A stretch of DNA of 64,000 bases from the NCBI RefSeq assembly GCF_028473605.1, contig NZ_CP097267.1:3030501-3094500 (forward strand). Reading direction: 5' to 3'. The notes beneath the pieces were generated by a model, which was given only the letters and a program-made list of their open reading frames with translations, was not told the origin of the DNA and searched no databases. Each line of letters starts with the position of its first letter. Within the stretch, counting starts at the first letter, position 1. Positions 38,613 to 47,904 of this stretch are shown in pieces. A program made the position numbers and the translations under genes. Source of the DNA: Acidovorax sp. NCPPB 3576 (GTDB lineage Bacteria > Pseudomonadota > Gammaproteobacteria > Burkholderiales > Burkholderiaceae_C).

Positions 38613-39012
38613 AAACTTGCTAAAGAGCAAGAAAGGGAGGTGTCGGCTGGAGGTGCCGACGGGATGAATCATAACCCTTGAATGCATGAAAAAAGCAGGT
38701 CTATCGTTTCGCCTGTTGGAATTTGAGAAATATGCTATTCGTGGCGATAAATCTGCTGGATTTTGAAGCGCGCCTGCAGGCTTTGTCATATGCGCTGACC
38801 TAACGCCTCATCCGAAGCGCCAGTGTCATATTTCCCATGCCGTCACAAAAGACGCAATTCGTTACCTCAAACCATTCCTGCCTGACTTCCGAGTCAGGCT
38901 TCTCCTACGCCCCTTTGCGTGGTGAAAGCGCAACCTCCAATGCTCTTGAAGCCGTTTCAGATGCGTTTGTTTGTTAACGCCATCTGCTGACACAAGGAAG
39001 CAAGGAAAAGCG
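38613..39012. other. Lower-GC stretch without a recognisable gene
   Basis: About 400 bp with lower GC than its neighbours. It holds an imperfect stem GTCGGC/GCCGAC (38642-38660) close to terminator 2, a TATGAT-like minus-strand box near 38670, and a perfect 8-bp hairpin GCCTGACT/AGTCAGGC (38880-38899). These suit a small RNA ending at terminator 2 and a leader for the genes at 39013, but no known RNA family is recognised. Confidence 0.35.
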
Positions 39013-39090
39013 ATGCGGATTGACCATCCTTCGGAAGCTCAGGAAGACAAGCTGGATGTCCTGCTACCAAGGCTCCAGTCATTTCAATAA
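39013..39090 (+). CDS. Possible 25-residue leader peptide
   Basis: ATG at 39013 with a strong AAGGAAAAG site opens a 25-codon frame (MRIDHPSEAQEDKLDV then LLPRLQSFQ) ending 18 bases before the next ATG. It is charged and helix-like, with no run of one amino acid that would mark a classic attenuator. It may be a small gene coupled to the following one. Confidence 0.4.
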   Translation: MRIDHPSEAQEDKLDVLLPRLQSFQ

Positions 39091-39108
39091 CCACCCCATT
39101 CCAATCCC

Positions 39109-39555
39109 ATGGACAACTATCCGGCCAGGAGCGCGAGACATCGCGGCCTCATGCAACAGTTCACGCCCTTGAATCTATCTACCAGTTGGACGGAGTACAC
39201 CGTGGTGAAAGCCCGCGGCGTACGCATCGTTGCATTGGCCGGGCAAGCCCCCTATTCGGCCAACGGGTACACCGTGCAGAACGCCGTCGGCTGCATCGAA
39301 ATTACCGGCGGAAAAGTCGGTGCCAATGGCACCATGCTGATGATCGGATTCACCCTGGATGCAGCAGTGCCGCCACCTGCGTTCGAAATTCTGTCGGGCG
39401 ACGCCGTCGGCATGATGACGCTGCCTGCCCAATGTTTTGCAGCCTATGCCGCGATTGCGAACACGATCGGCGCGCACTTTCGGATCGGCGCGGATGGGCT
39501 GCTCAATGCACTGGCAACGGACGCGGCTTCGCTGTACTTGACATCTGCAACCTGA
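39109..39555 (+). CDS. Hypothetical protein
   Basis: A 148-residue frame of unknown family, probably soluble; it has Gly/Ala-rich strands (VRIVALAGQAPYSANGYTV, KVGANGTMLMIGF) suggestive of a beta fold. The start is uncertain: ATG 39109 lacks a clear ribosome site, and Met15 (39151) is an alternative. Codon use is normal for the genome in the C-terminal half. It lies in an accessory stretch. Bases 39556-39829 downstream hold nothing recognisable. Confidence 0.5.
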   Translation: MDNYPARSARHRGLMQQFTPLNLSTSWTEYTVVKARGVRIVALAGQAPYSANGYTVQNAVGCIEITGGKVGANGTMLMIGFTLDAAVPPPAFEILSGDAVGMMTLPAQCFAAYAAIANTIGAHFRIGADGLLNALATDAASLYLTSAT

Positions 39556-39829
39556 CGTCTTCTTCGATCGCAGCCCGTGGAGGGGCCGATGGAGGGGATT
39601 GACATGCGCTGGCCGCACTTACCGCATCTCACAGGCTGTATCAAACCCCCCGAACTATCATCGCTCAGCCTGGCCAGGTGGCGGGGTCTCAGGCCAAAGC
39701 CGTGTCCACTCGCGGTGACGGCGTTTGTGCTCAGCGCGCGCGCGCCGGGTGCATTCACCCTGTCTTTTTTTGTGGTCTGAGAGAGGGCATACCCAATGCG
39801 GAGCTTCAACCACTCTCCACCCTACATCC

Positions 39830-40009
39830 ATGCACGAACCACTGAGAGCGCGGCTTGCTGCGCTCAAGACCGAGCTTTCTGCAGGCGAACAACAACTCCG
39901 GCAATTGGAGGCGCGGCAAGCTGAACTCAGGGACACGCTGATGCGCATCCGGGGCGCGATCCAAGTATTGGAGGAACTGGAACAGGAATCCGCTGCGCAA
40001 GGCAAATGA
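39830..40009 (+). CDS. Small coiled-coil protein
   Basis: A 59-residue frame with a clear heptad pattern (LRARLAALKTELSAGEQQL-RQLEARQAEL-RDTLMRIRGAIQVLEELEQE), so it should form a coiled coil. The ribosome-binding site is poor. No partner is evident. Proteins of this kind are common and poorly studied in the family. Confidence 0.5.
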   Translation: MHEPLRARLAALKTELSAGEQQLRQLEARQAELRDTLMRIRGAIQVLEELEQESAAQGK

Positions 40010-40131
40010 GCGCAACGAATCAACGCGCTCTCCGAGCCTTGCCCGCCCCTGCTCTCAGGGTTTGGCCGATATCTTCGTCCAATGGAGAAGCCACTGCGTG
40101 GTGGCTGTCCATGGGTTCCGCTGACGCGAAT

Positions 40132-40512
40132 TCAGCGAGGCAAAACGGTATTTGGGGTCTTACCAGCTTCATGCGCCGGTTGCTCGTCGGCTGACGGACC
40201 CTCGGGCTCCACCAGATTTCCCGCAGCAGCCCCACCCAACGCGCCCGCCACGGCCCCGACAGTGCCGCCCACAAACACCCCGACAGGCCCCGCCACCGCC
40301 GCGCCAACGGCCGCGCCTGCGGCGGCGCCGGCCATGACACCGCCGCCCGTCAGAGATGATTTGGATTCGCGCTCGGCTTCCTCAGGAGACAGCGCATATT
40401 GGGCGGCCACAGCCGGGTCCTGCGAAGGAATGCCATGGCCAGGCCGGGCCTGCTGTGCCAAGTCAGAATCATCAGGTCTTGTTTCAGCCAGGGGCGTAGT
40501 GGGTGCGTTCAT
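40132..40512 (-). CDS. Glycine-zipper hypothetical protein
   Basis: A 126-residue protein with AAAGGAG right before its ATG. Residues 56-99 are a glycine-zipper pair of helices (GGGVMAGAAAGAAVGAAVAG, VGVFVGGTVGAVAGALGGAAAG), a motif that inserts in membranes. The N-terminal 50 residues are acidic and disordered. Similar small proteins occur as stress-associated or toxin-like membrane proteins; the role here is unknown. Confidence 0.72.
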   Translation of the reverse strand: MNAPTTPLAETRPDDSDLAQQARPGHGIPSQDPAVAAQYALSPEEAERESKSSLTGGGVMAGAAAGAAVGAAVAGPVGVFVGGTVGAVAGALGGAAAGNLVEPEGPSADEQPAHEAGKTPNTVLPR

Positions 40513-40726
40513 GGTGGCTCCTTTAAGGTTGTCGCGTCACGAGCGAAATGCTCGGTACAGTTCCGTTGTAAAGAGCCGTTTGCAAGCGTGGCGCCGTCCC
40601 GAACACTGCGTGGATGTCGGACGACACGCAATCGCGGCAAAAAACTTGATTCAGGTCATTTTTGGCGGCGTCACAGGTCCGCCGCAGGCACGCGCACTTC
40701 CAGAACGGCAACCCGGCTTGAAACGA

Positions 40727-40750
40727 AAAACCCCGCCAAAGCGGGTTTCC
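40727..40750 (-). terminator. Second, weaker minus-strand terminator
   Basis: CCCGC-caaa-GCGGG stem followed on the minus strand by GGTTTTTCG. It may back up the tRNA-Ser terminator. The stretch 40513-40824 shows no gene. Confidence 0.45.
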
Positions 40751-40824
40751 GAAAAGAAGGCTATCGAGGTCGCATGGAGCGGTATCGATGCACCGTCCAG
40801 TGCTTATGCCACCGCGCAAAAGGA

Positions 40825-40857
40825 AAAAGCCCCGGGTGAAAATCACCCGGGGCTTTT
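40825..40857 (-). terminator. Terminator of tRNA-Ser
   Basis: A 10-11-bp GC-rich stem (40829-40839 with 40843-40853) flanked by A4 and T4, so it can work on both strands; it lies six bases after the 3' end of tRNA-Ser. Confidence 0.85.
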
Positions 40858-40862
40858 GTACC

Positions 40863-40955
40863 TGGCGGAAACGGAGGGATTCGAACCCTCGATGAGGCTC
40901 TACACCCCATACTCCCTTAGCAGGGGAGCACCTTCGGCCACTCGGTCACGTTTCC
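40863..40955 (-). tRNA. tRNA-Ser (anticodon GCT)
   Basis: A 93-base type II tRNA on the minus strand: acceptor GGAAACG/CGTTTCC, D-arm TGACCGAGTGGCCGAAGG, anticodon stem CTCCC/GGGAG around CTGCTAA, so the anticodon is GCT (AGC/AGT serine codons), long variable arm, T-loop GGTTCGAATCC and encoded CCA. A CATAAT box lies about eight bases upstream. Confidence 0.96.
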
Positions 40956-40997
40956 AATCCGGCTATTATGCCTCAGATTACAGGCGTTTTTGCCTCG

Positions 40998-42266
40998 TTA
41001 TGCCGGGGACTGGTCCAGTTCGAATGCCTTGTGCAGCGTGCGCACCGCGAGTTCCACGTACTTCTCGTCGATCACGACGGAGGTCTTGATTTCGGAGGTC
41101 GAGATCATCTGGATGTTGATGCCCTCTTCGCTCAGCACGCGGAACATCTTGGCGGCCACGCCCACATGGCTGCGCATGCCGATGCCGACGATGCTCACCT
41201 TGCAGATCTTGGCGTCGCCCACCACTTCCTGCGCGCCCAGTGCGGGAACGACCTTTTCCTTGAGCAGATCGATCGTGCGCGCGTAGTCCGAGCGGTTCAC
41301 GGTGAAGCTGAAGTCCGTCTTGCCGTCCTTGCTCAGGTTCTGGATGATCACATCGACATCGATGTTGGCATCGGCCACGGCGCCCAGGATCTGGTAGGCG
41401 ATGCCGGGCTTGTCGGGCACGCCGAGCACGGAGATCTTGGCCTCGTCGCGGTTGAATGCGATGCCGGATACAACGGCTTGTTCCATTTTTTCGTCTTCCT
41501 CAAAAGTGATCAGCGTGCCGGAGCGGGCTTCTTCGTTGATGTCGATGTCCCAGGGCGTGAAGCTGGACAGCACGCGCAGGGGCACCTTGTATTTGCCGGC
41601 GAACTCGACCGAGCGGATCTGGAGCACCTTGCTGCCCAGGCTGGCCATCTCCAGCATTTCCTCGAAGCTCACGGTCGCCAGGCGGCGTGCCTCCTGCACC
41701 ACGCGCGGATCGGTCGTGTACACGCCGTCCACGTCGGTGTAGATCAGGCACTCTGCGGCCTTCATCGCGGCGGCCACCGCCACGGCCGAGGTGTCGGAGC
41801 CCCCACGGCCGAGCGTGGTGATGTGGCCGTGCTCGTCGATGCCCTGGAAACCCGTCACGATCACGACCTTGCCGGCGGACAGGTCGGCACGCACGCGTTG
41901 GTCGTCGATGGATTCGATGCGGGCCTTGGTGTAGGCGCTGTTGGTGCGGATCGGCACTTGCCAGCCGGCATAGCTCACCGACTCCATGCCTTCGGATTGC
42001 AGCGCAATCGCCAGCAGTGCGGAAGACGCCTGCTCTCCGGTGGAGGCCAGCATGTCGAGTTCACGGTGGTAGGCGGACGTGGCGCGCGACGGGGCCAGGT
42101 CTTTGGCCAGCCCGAGCAGGCGGTTGGTTTCGCCACTCATGGCGCTGGGCACCACCACCATCTGGTGGCCGGCCCGCGCCCATTTGGCCACGCGCTTGGC
42201 GACGTTGCGGATGCGCTCCGTGGAGCCCATCGACGTGCCGCCGTATTTATGAACGATCAGTGCCAT
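40998..42266 (-). CDS. lysC: Aspartate kinase
   Basis: A 422-residue enzyme that phosphorylates aspartate, first step to lysine, threonine and methionine. Kinase domain (1-245) starts [12 protein letters not shown] and includes [11 protein letters not shown]; two ACT domains (about 265-410) give feedback control, as in lysine/threonine-sensitive aspartokinases. The ATG at 42266 is the conserved start; longer frames are rejected. No good Shine-Dalgarno is seen. It follows tilS by 95 bp on the same strand. Confidence 0.96.
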   Translation of the reverse strand: MALIVHKYGGTSMGSTERIRNVAKRVAKWARAGHQMVVVPSAMSGETNRLLGLAKDLAPSRATSAYHRELDMLASTGEQASSALLAIALQSEGMESVSYAGWQVPIRTNSAYTKARIESIDDQRVRADLSAGKVVIVTGFQGIDEHGHITTLGRGGSDTSAVAVAAAMKAAECLIYTDVDGVYTTDPRVVQEARRLATVSFEEMLEMASLGSKVLQIRSVEFAGKYKVPLRVLSSFTPWDIDINEEARSGTLITFEEDEKMEQAVVSGIAFNRDEAKISVLGVPDKPGIAYQILGAVADANIDVDVIIQNLSKDGKTDFSFTVNRSDYARTIDLLKEKVVPALGAQEVVGDAKICKVSIVGIGMRSHVGVAAKMFRVLSEEGINIQMISTSEIKTSVVIDEKYVELAVRTLHKAFELDQSPA

Positions 42267-42361
42267 TGGATATATGGAATGACGAAACGCAGGACGGCGC
42301 AAAGGGAGGGAGAAAATGTTCTGGCGCGCCGCCGTTTTCGTGCAGGGATGGGGACCAAAAC

Positions 42362-43312
42362 CTAGGAATTGTACCAACCGAGTCCCTGCGCCTCGCGCAC
42401 GGCGAAGCCACGGCCGACCTTGATGCGGATGCGGTGGCCCCGCGTGGTGCATGCGGCGATCTGGTCCAGCAACTCGCTCAGTTGCGCCGCAGCCGGCGTG
42501 GTCGAGTGCACGGTGCGCAGCCAGTGGCGCAGCACGTTGGCCTGGCGGGCCCGGCTCAGCACCTGCAAGGCCGCCAGCCGGGGCGGCACGCCCACCACGG
42601 CCAGATCGGCCTCGGCCAACTCCTGCAGCAGTTCGCTGGCCTGCGCGGCGTGTTCTGCGCTGCGGGCGAACGTGTCACGGAACTGGGGAAATGCCGCATC
42701 CAGCGCTGGCAGCAGCCTGTGGCGGATGCGGTTGCGCGTGTAGCGCTCGTCGCCATTGGTCGGGTCTTCGACCCACGGCTCATGCTGCGCCGTCAGCCAG
42801 GCGCGCACGTCGGCCCCGGAGACACGCAACAAGGGCCGTTGCCAGACGAGGCCGTCGCGTTGCCAGCGCGCGGGCATGGACGCCAGCCCCGGCACGCCAG
42901 CCCCACGCGACAGTGCCAGAAGCAGGGTTTCGGCCTGGTCGTCCGCATGCTGGGCCAATGCTATTGTTTTTATAGCTATATGCCCTAGTGTTTGTTGCGC
43001 CAGGGCATTAAAAGCCTCATATCGCATCCGGCGGGCCACGTCTTCCGGACTTTGGCCGGGCGCAGGGCGGGCGTCCACGCGCGCCACCTGGAGCGGCACG
43101 CCGTGCCGCTGGCACAGGCCGGCGCAGTGCTGCTCGAAGCCATCGCCCGCCGCCTGCAGCCCATGGTGTACATGGAACGCGCGCACCTGGCCGGGCCACC
43201 GATGCGCACAGGCCAGCAGCAACGCGGTGGAGTCGGCCCCGCCGCTCAGCCCCACGGCAAGCGGAAGGACCGGGGCGAAGGCCTTCATGGCAGCATCGAA
43301 GGATTGCGTCAT
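42362..43312 (-). CDS. tilS: tRNA(Ile)-lysidine synthase
   Basis: A 316-residue N-type ATP pyrophosphatase with the PP-loop SGGADS at residues 23-28 and HADDQAET near 127. It modifies C34 of tRNA-Ile2 to lysidine so that AUA is read as isoleucine; it is essential in most bacteria. It is shorter than E. coli TilS (432), as usual here for the lack of part of the C-terminal domain. Around residues 110-119 (TLGHIAIKTI) the frame contains a copy of the dispersed repeat between the PP-loop and HADDQ strands. Start ATG 43312. Confidence 0.93.
   Translation of the reverse strand: MTQSFDAAMKAFAPVLPLAVGLSGGADSTALLLACAHRWPGQVRAFHVHHGLQAAGDGFEQHCAGLCQRHGVPLQVARVDARPAPGQSPEDVARRMRYEAFNALAQQTLGHIAIKTIALAQHADDQAETLLLALSRGAGVPGLASMPARWQRDGLVWQRPLLRVSGADVRAWLTAQHEPWVEDPTNGDERYTRNRIRHRLLPALDAAFPQFRDTFARSAEHAAQASELLQELAEADLAVVGVPPRLAALQVLSRARQANVLRHWLRTVHSTTPAAAQLSELLDQIAACTTRGHRIRIKVGRGFAVREAQGLGWYNS
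42960..43010 (+). repeat. Dispersed palindromic repeat inside tilS, copy e
   Basis: Core GCTATTgtttttATAGC (42960-42976) with tail TATGCCCTAGTG...TTGCGCCAGGGC. It lies wholly within the tilS reading frame and keeps it open, and it codes for TLGHIAIKTI and nearby residues. Confidence 0.65.
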
Positions 43313-43412
43313 GCCAGTGGGCGCGTCAGGGGTGTGTTGGGGCGTCTTCCATGCAAAACGGCCCCGAAGGGCCGCTGGGCTTGGATGGCCAGGCAGAGCC
43401 GAGGCACGGCGT

Positions 43413-44390
43413 TCAGCGCGTTTCTGCCTTGGTATCGGTGAAGCGGCCGTAGCTCTGCAGGCGCTCGTAGCGGCGGTCCAGCAGTTCCTTGGGCTTGAGG
43501 TCGGCCAGTTGGCGGAAGGCATCTCCCAGCGCGCGCTTGAGGAATGCGGCCATCTGCTTGTGGTCGCGGTGGGCGCCGCCGACGGGCTCGCTCACGATCT
43601 TGTCGATGAGGCCCAGCGCCTTGAGCCGGTGCGCGGTGATGCCCATCGCGTCCGCCGCGTCCTGCGCCTTGTCGCTGGTCTTCCAGAGGATGGAGGCACA
43701 GCCTTCGGGGCTGATCACCGAGTAGATCGAGTACTGCAGCATGATGACCTGGTCGGCCACGCTGATCGCCAGTGCGCCCCCGGAGCCGCCCTCGCCGATC
43801 ACGGTGGTGATGATCGGCACTTCCAGCTGCGCCATCTCGAAGATGTTGCGGCCGATGGCCTCCGATTGGCCGCGTTCTTCTGCATCGATGCCGGGATAGG
43901 CACCCGGTGTGTCCACGAAGGTGAACACCGGCAGCTTGAATTTCTCGGCCGTCTTCATGAGGCGCAGGGCCTTGCGGTAGCCCTCGGGGCGGCTCATGCC
44001 GAAGTTGCGCGCGGCGCGCTCCTTGGTGTCGCGGCCCTTTTGCTGGCCCAGCACCATGCAGGCATGGCCGTTGAAGCGGGCCAGCCCGCCCACGATGGAC
44101 AGGTCATCGGCAAAGTGGCGGTCGCCGTGCAGTTCGACGAAGTCGGTGAAGATGTCCCGCACGTAATCGAGCGTGTAGGGGCGCTCGGGGTGGCGGGCGA
44201 TCTTGGTGATCTGCCAGGGCGACAGATCGCTGTAGATGTCTTTGGTGAGCTGGTGGCTCTTCTTGCTGAGCTGGTCGATCTCTTCCGAAATATCGACTGC
44301 GCTTTCGGTCTGCACGTAGCGCAGTTCTTCGATTTTTCCCTCGAGCTCGGCAATCGGCTGCTCGAAATCCAGAAAGGTTTTTTTCGCCAA
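43413..44390 (-). CDS. accA: Acetyl-CoA carboxylase carboxyltransferase subunit alpha
   Basis: A 325-residue alpha subunit of the carboxyltransferase that transfers carboxyl from biotin to acetyl-CoA, first step of fatty acid synthesis. Motifs: [20 protein letters not shown] (oxyanion loops) and [11 protein letters not shown]. The start is TTG at 44390 with AAGGAG seven bases upstream, giving the usual length; the longer ATG-style frame to 44573 overlaps the upstream gene and is rejected. AccD is not in this window. Confidence 0.95.
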   Translation of the reverse strand: MAKKTFLDFEQPIAELEGKIEELRYVQTESAVDISEEIDQLSKKSHQLTKDIYSDLSPWQITKIARHPERPYTLDYVRDIFTDFVELHGDRHFADDLSIVGGLARFNGHACMVLGQQKGRDTKERAARNFGMSRPEGYRKALRLMKTAEKFKLPVFTFVDTPGAYPGIDAEERGQSEAIGRNIFEMAQLEVPIITTVIGEGGSGGALAISVADQVIMLQYSIYSVISPEGCASILWKTSDKAQDAADAMGITAHRLKALGLIDKIVSEPVGGAHRDHKQMAAFLKRALGDAFRQLADLKPKELLDRRYERLQSYGRFTDTKAETR

Positions 44391-44478
44391 CGTAATTCTC
44401 CTTGGGCTCCTCGCCCTGTTCAGGCCAGCACCACGGGCACGGACGCAGCATCGGTTGCCGCGCCCTCCCGCGAGGGCG

Positions 44479-45138
44479 TCAATAGTCCACCGGCAACGGG
44501 GCGAGCGACCGCCAAATATACCAACTCGCCACGCTGCACCAGGGTTTCCAGGCCTCTGCCACTTCGCGGGCATCGCTGCGGCTCACGGGATCGCCTGAAA
44601 AATAATGCTGGCTGATGCCCTGGATCAGGGTGGCGTCGTCCAGCGGCATGACGTTGGGACGGGCCAGGTGGAAGATGAGGAACATGTCCGCCGTCCAGCG
44701 GCCGATGCCGCGGATGGCGATCAGCTCCTCCGTAATGGCCTCGTCGTCCATCGCGTCCCAGTCCTTGACGTGCAGCTTGCCGCTGTCGAAATGCAGCGCC
44801 AGATCCACCAGGTAATCCACCTTGCGAGCGGACAGGCCCGCGCCGCGCATGTCGTCCACCTTGAGCTTGAGCACGCTGGCCGGCGTCATGGTGCGCGGCA
44901 GGGCCGCAAAGCGGTCCCACACCTTCTGCGCGGACGCCACCGACACCTGCTGGCCGACGATGCTGCGCGCCAGCGTGGTGAACGCATCGCCGCGCTGGCG
45001 CAGTGCCACGTCGCCCAGTTGCGGGATGAGCCGCTTCATCACGCGGTCTTTCTTGACGAGGTGCTTGCACGCCTCGGCCCAGTAGGCGGGCGCGATCAGC
45101 TGCGGCTCATCAGGAGCTATCTTTTTTGTAGCTGCCAC
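44479..45138 (-). CDS. DNA-3-methyladenine glycosylase, HhH-GPD family
   Basis: A 219-residue base-excision enzyme of the AlkA type. The helix-hairpin-helix is [12 protein letters not shown] near residue 145 with the catalytic Asp in PLDDAT near 168; the lysine of OGG-type enzymes is absent, as expected for a monofunctional glycosylase. It removes alkylated bases in the cytoplasm. The start is GTG at 45138, and the first eight codons come from a copy of the dispersed repeat. It lies between cysS and accA, 45 bp after cysS. E. coli AlkA is longer, with an extra N-terminal domain. Confidence 0.86.
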   Translation of the reverse strand: MAATKKIAPDEPQLIAPAYWAEACKHLVKKDRVMKRLIPQLGDVALRQRGDAFTTLARSIVGQQVSVASAQKVWDRFAALPRTMTPASVLKLKVDDMRGAGLSARKVDYLVDLALHFDSGKLHVKDWDAMDDEAITEELIAIRGIGRWTADMFLIFHLARPNVMPLDDATLIQGISQHYFSGDPVSRSDAREVAEAWKPWCSVASWYIWRSLAPLPVDY

Positions 45139-45168
45139 CGCTTACCCCACTTGCGCCAGAGGCCATTT
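45116..45168 (+). repeat. Dispersed palindromic repeat at glycosylase start, copy g
   Basis: Core GCTATcttttttGTAGC (45116-45132) with tail TGCCACCGCTTACCC...TTGCGCCAGAGGCC. It covers the first codons and the leader of the glycosylase gene, so the gene's start codon and ribosome-binding region are repeat-derived. Confidence 0.6.
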
Positions 45169-45182
45169 CACCCAGGAGCCCC

Positions 45183-46562
45183 TCACTGCGCCGCCTCCCA
45201 GGTCGTGCCAGCGGCGGAGTCCTTCAGGACGATGCCCTGCTCCAGCAAAGCCTTGCGGATGCGGTCGGCCTCGGCGAAGTCCTTCGCGGCCTTGGCGGCC
45301 GCGCGCGCGGCAATCTGCGCCTGGATGGCGGATTCGTCCAGCGTGGCGCCGGCCTTCAGAAAGGCTTGCGGATCGCCCTGCAGCAGGCCCAGGCACCCGG
45401 CCAGCGCCTTCAGCAGCCCGGCGGTCTGCGGCGACTGCGTGCGGTTGACCTCGCCGGCCAGATCGAACAGCACCGCCACGGCCTCGGGCGTGCCGAAATC
45501 TTCGTCCATCGCGGCCTTGAAGCGGGCCGCGTAGGGATCGGCCCAGTCGATGGCGAGTACGGGCTGCGGCGCGACCAGGCTCAAGGCCGTGTACAGGCGC
45601 TTGAGCGCGGCGCGCGCGTCGTCCAGGTGCGCGTCGCTGTAGTTGAGGGCGCTGCGGTAATGGGCGCGCACGATGAAAAAGCGCACCGTCTCGGCGTCGT
45701 ACCTGGCCAGCACGTCGCGGATGGTGAAGAAGTTGCCGAGCGACTTGCTCATCTTCTCGTTGTCCACGCGCACGAAGCCGTTGTGCACCCAAAAGCGCGC
45801 CAGGGGCTTGCCGGTGGCGCCTTCGCTTTGCGCGATCTCGTTTTCGTGGTGCGGAAACTGCAGGTCGGCGCCGCCACCATGGATATCGAAGCTCTCGCCC
45901 AGCGTGGCGCAGCTCATGGCCGAGCACTCGATGTGCCAGCCGGGCCGGCCGGTGCCGAAGGGGCTTTCCCATTGGGCTTCGGGCGGCTCTTCGGGCTTGG
46001 AGGATTTCCACAGCACGAAGTCCAGCGGATCGTCCTTGCCGTCGGCCACTGCCACACGCTCGCCCGCGCGCAATTCATCGAGCGACTTGCCGGACAGCTT
46101 GCCGTAGCCTGCGAACTTGCGCACCGCGTAGTTCACATCGCCGCCGCTGGCGCGGTAGGCCAGTCCTTTGCCTTCCAGCGCGCCGATCAGCGCGAGCATT
46201 TGCGGCACGTATTCGGTGGCGCGCGGCTCGATGGACGGCGGCTCGATGCCTAAAGCGCCGATGTCCTGGTGCATGGCCGCAATCATCTCGTCGGTCAGTT
46301 GGCGGATGGTGATGCCGCGCTCGACCGCACGCCGGATGATCTTGTCGTCGATGTCGGTGATGTTGCGCACGTAAGTCACGCGCAGGCCGCTGCTCTTGAG
46401 CCAGCGCTGCACCACGTCGAACGCCATCATCATGCGGGCGTGCCCGATGTGGCACAGGTCATAGATGGTCATGCCACAGACATACATGCGGACATGTCCG
46501 GGCTCCAGCGGAGAAAAAGGCTCCAGCGCACGCGACAGCGTGTTGTAGATACGCAAACTCAT
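45183..46562 (-). CDS. cysS: Cysteinyl-tRNA synthetase
   Basis: A 459-residue class I synthetase that charges tRNA-Cys. HIGH is at 38-41 (HIGHARM), KMSKS at about 269-273 (EKMSKSLGN), and zinc ligands include Cys29, CSA and HHENE segment residues that bind the cysteine thiol. The DALR anticodon-binding region is C-terminal. The start [11 protein letters not shown] at 46562 is the family N-terminus. First gene of the leftward block cysS-glycosylase-accA-tilS-lysC. Confidence 0.97.
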   Translation of the reverse strand: MSLRIYNTLSRALEPFSPLEPGHVRMYVCGMTIYDLCHIGHARMMMAFDVVQRWLKSSGLRVTYVRNITDIDDKIIRRAVERGITIRQLTDEMIAAMHQDIGALGIEPPSIEPRATEYVPQMLALIGALEGKGLAYRASGGDVNYAVRKFAGYGKLSGKSLDELRAGERVAVADGKDDPLDFVLWKSSKPEEPPEAQWESPFGTGRPGWHIECSAMSCATLGESFDIHGGGADLQFPHHENEIAQSEGATGKPLARFWVHNGFVRVDNEKMSKSLGNFFTIRDVLARYDAETVRFFIVRAHYRSALNYSDAHLDDARAALKRLYTALSLVAPQPVLAIDWADPYAARFKAAMDEDFGTPEAVAVLFDLAGEVNRTQSPQTAGLLKALAGCLGLLQGDPQAFLKAGATLDESAIQAQIAARAAAKAAKDFAEADRIRKALLEQGIVLKDSAAGTTWEAAQ

Positions 46563-46775
46563 GGAAATTCAGTCAAGGGGTGGATGGTGCAGCCGGCGCC
46601 CGGGCAGGGGCTGCGCGAAGAGGCGGGAGCCTCTCGGAAGGGCTGTGCGCGGCGGTGCGCACATGCAAAATCAGGAGCGGCAACAGCGTACCGGCATGAC
46701 AAACCCCTCAGCTACAATCCGCCGCAGTATAAGCCCCCGTTACGGCTTGACACCTCCAACCATTCCCGTCCGCCC

Positions 46776-47852
46776 ATGAAGCATCCACAACGCACCCTTG
46801 CCCATCTCCTGCGCCTGATTGCCCTGTCGGCCTTGTTGGGTGCCCCGCTGGCCCACGCGGACGACTATGCCGAGATCACCCAGTTGCTCAAGGCGGGCAA
46901 GCCGGCCGATGCCCTGGCCAAGGCCGACCAGCGGCTCACCGCCAACCCCCGCGATCCGCAGTTGCGCTTCCTGCGCGGCGTGGCCCAGGCGGATTCGGGC
47001 AAGCAGGCCGAAGCGGTCGCCACCTTCACCAAGCTCACGGAAGACTATCCCGAGCTGCCCGAGCCCTACAACAACCTGGCCGTGCTGTACGCCAACCAGA
47101 ACCAGCTCGACAAGGCGCGCACCGCGCTCGAGATGGCCATCCGCACCAACCCCAGCTATGCCACCGCGCATGAAAACCTGGGCGACATCTACGCCAAGCT
47201 TGCCAGCCAGGCCTACAACAAGGCGCTGCAGCTGGATGCCACGCACGCCGGTTCTGTCAAGCCCAAGCTGGCGCTGATCCGCGATCTGTTCTCCAGCGAG
47301 GGCAAGGCCTCCACCGCGAAGGCACCAGCCACGCCCGTGGCCGCTGCGACACCCCGCCCTGCTCCGGCACCCGCGCCAATGGCGGCATCGCCGGCCCCGG
47401 CACCGACGCCCATGCCTGCCGCGCCTGCAGTGGCCGCTGCACCGGCACCCACCCCGGCTCCGGCACCAGCCCCCGCAGCAACGGGCAACACCCCCTCCAG
47501 CGCCGCCGCCGCGACGGAAAGGGAAGTGGCCGCCGCGGTGCACGCCTGGGCCAAGGCCTGGGAAAGCCAGGACATGAACGCCTACCTGGGTGCCTACGAC
47601 AAGAACTACGCCCCCAACGGAAAGCAAAGCCATGCCGCCTGGGAGAAAGAGCGCCGCGACCGCATCGTGGGCCGCGCCAAGATCAACGTCAGCGTGAGCG
47701 ACCTGCGCGTTTCCGTGAACGGCAACAAGGCACAAGCCCGCTTCCGCCAGGGCTACAGCTCGGGCAGCTACAGCGTGAACAGCCGCAAGACGCTGGACCT
47801 GGTGAACACCGGCGGCCAGTGGACCATCGTGCGCGAGGCCACCGGCGGCTGA
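46776..47852 (+). CDS. TPR protein with NTF2-like C-terminal domain
   Basis: A 358-residue exported protein: signal peptide 1-28 (APLAHA/DD), three or four TPR units (about 30-165), a long Ala/Pro linker (175-250: PAPAPAPM-type repeats), then a C-terminal SnoaL/NTF2-like domain (about 262-358, AVHAWAKAWESQDMNAYLGAY) that also ends the L,D-transpeptidase next door. It is likely periplasmic and may work with that enzyme on peptidoglycan; this is inference from shared domain and place. The ATG at 46776 lies 214 bp from the divergent cysS. Confidence 0.85.
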   Translation: MKHPQRTLAHLLRLIALSALLGAPLAHADDYAEITQLLKAGKPADALAKADQRLTANPRDPQLRFLRGVAQADSGKQAEAVATFTKLTEDYPELPEPYNNLAVLYANQNQLDKARTALEMAIRTNPSYATAHENLGDIYAKLASQAYNKALQLDATHAGSVKPKLALIRDLFSSEGKASTAKAPATPVAAATPRPAPAPAPMAASPAPAPTPMPAAPAVAAAPAPTPAPAPAPAATGNTPSSAAAATEREVAAAVHAWAKAWESQDMNAYLGAYDKNYAPNGKQSHAAWEKERRDRIVGRAKINVSVSDLRVSVNGNKAQARFRQGYSSGSYSVNSRKTLDLVNTGGQWTIVREATGG

Positions 47853-47904
47853 TGGTGGTCGGTTCGTTGACGCGGTCGTCCATCATCGCCATCGGGATGC
47901 TCCC

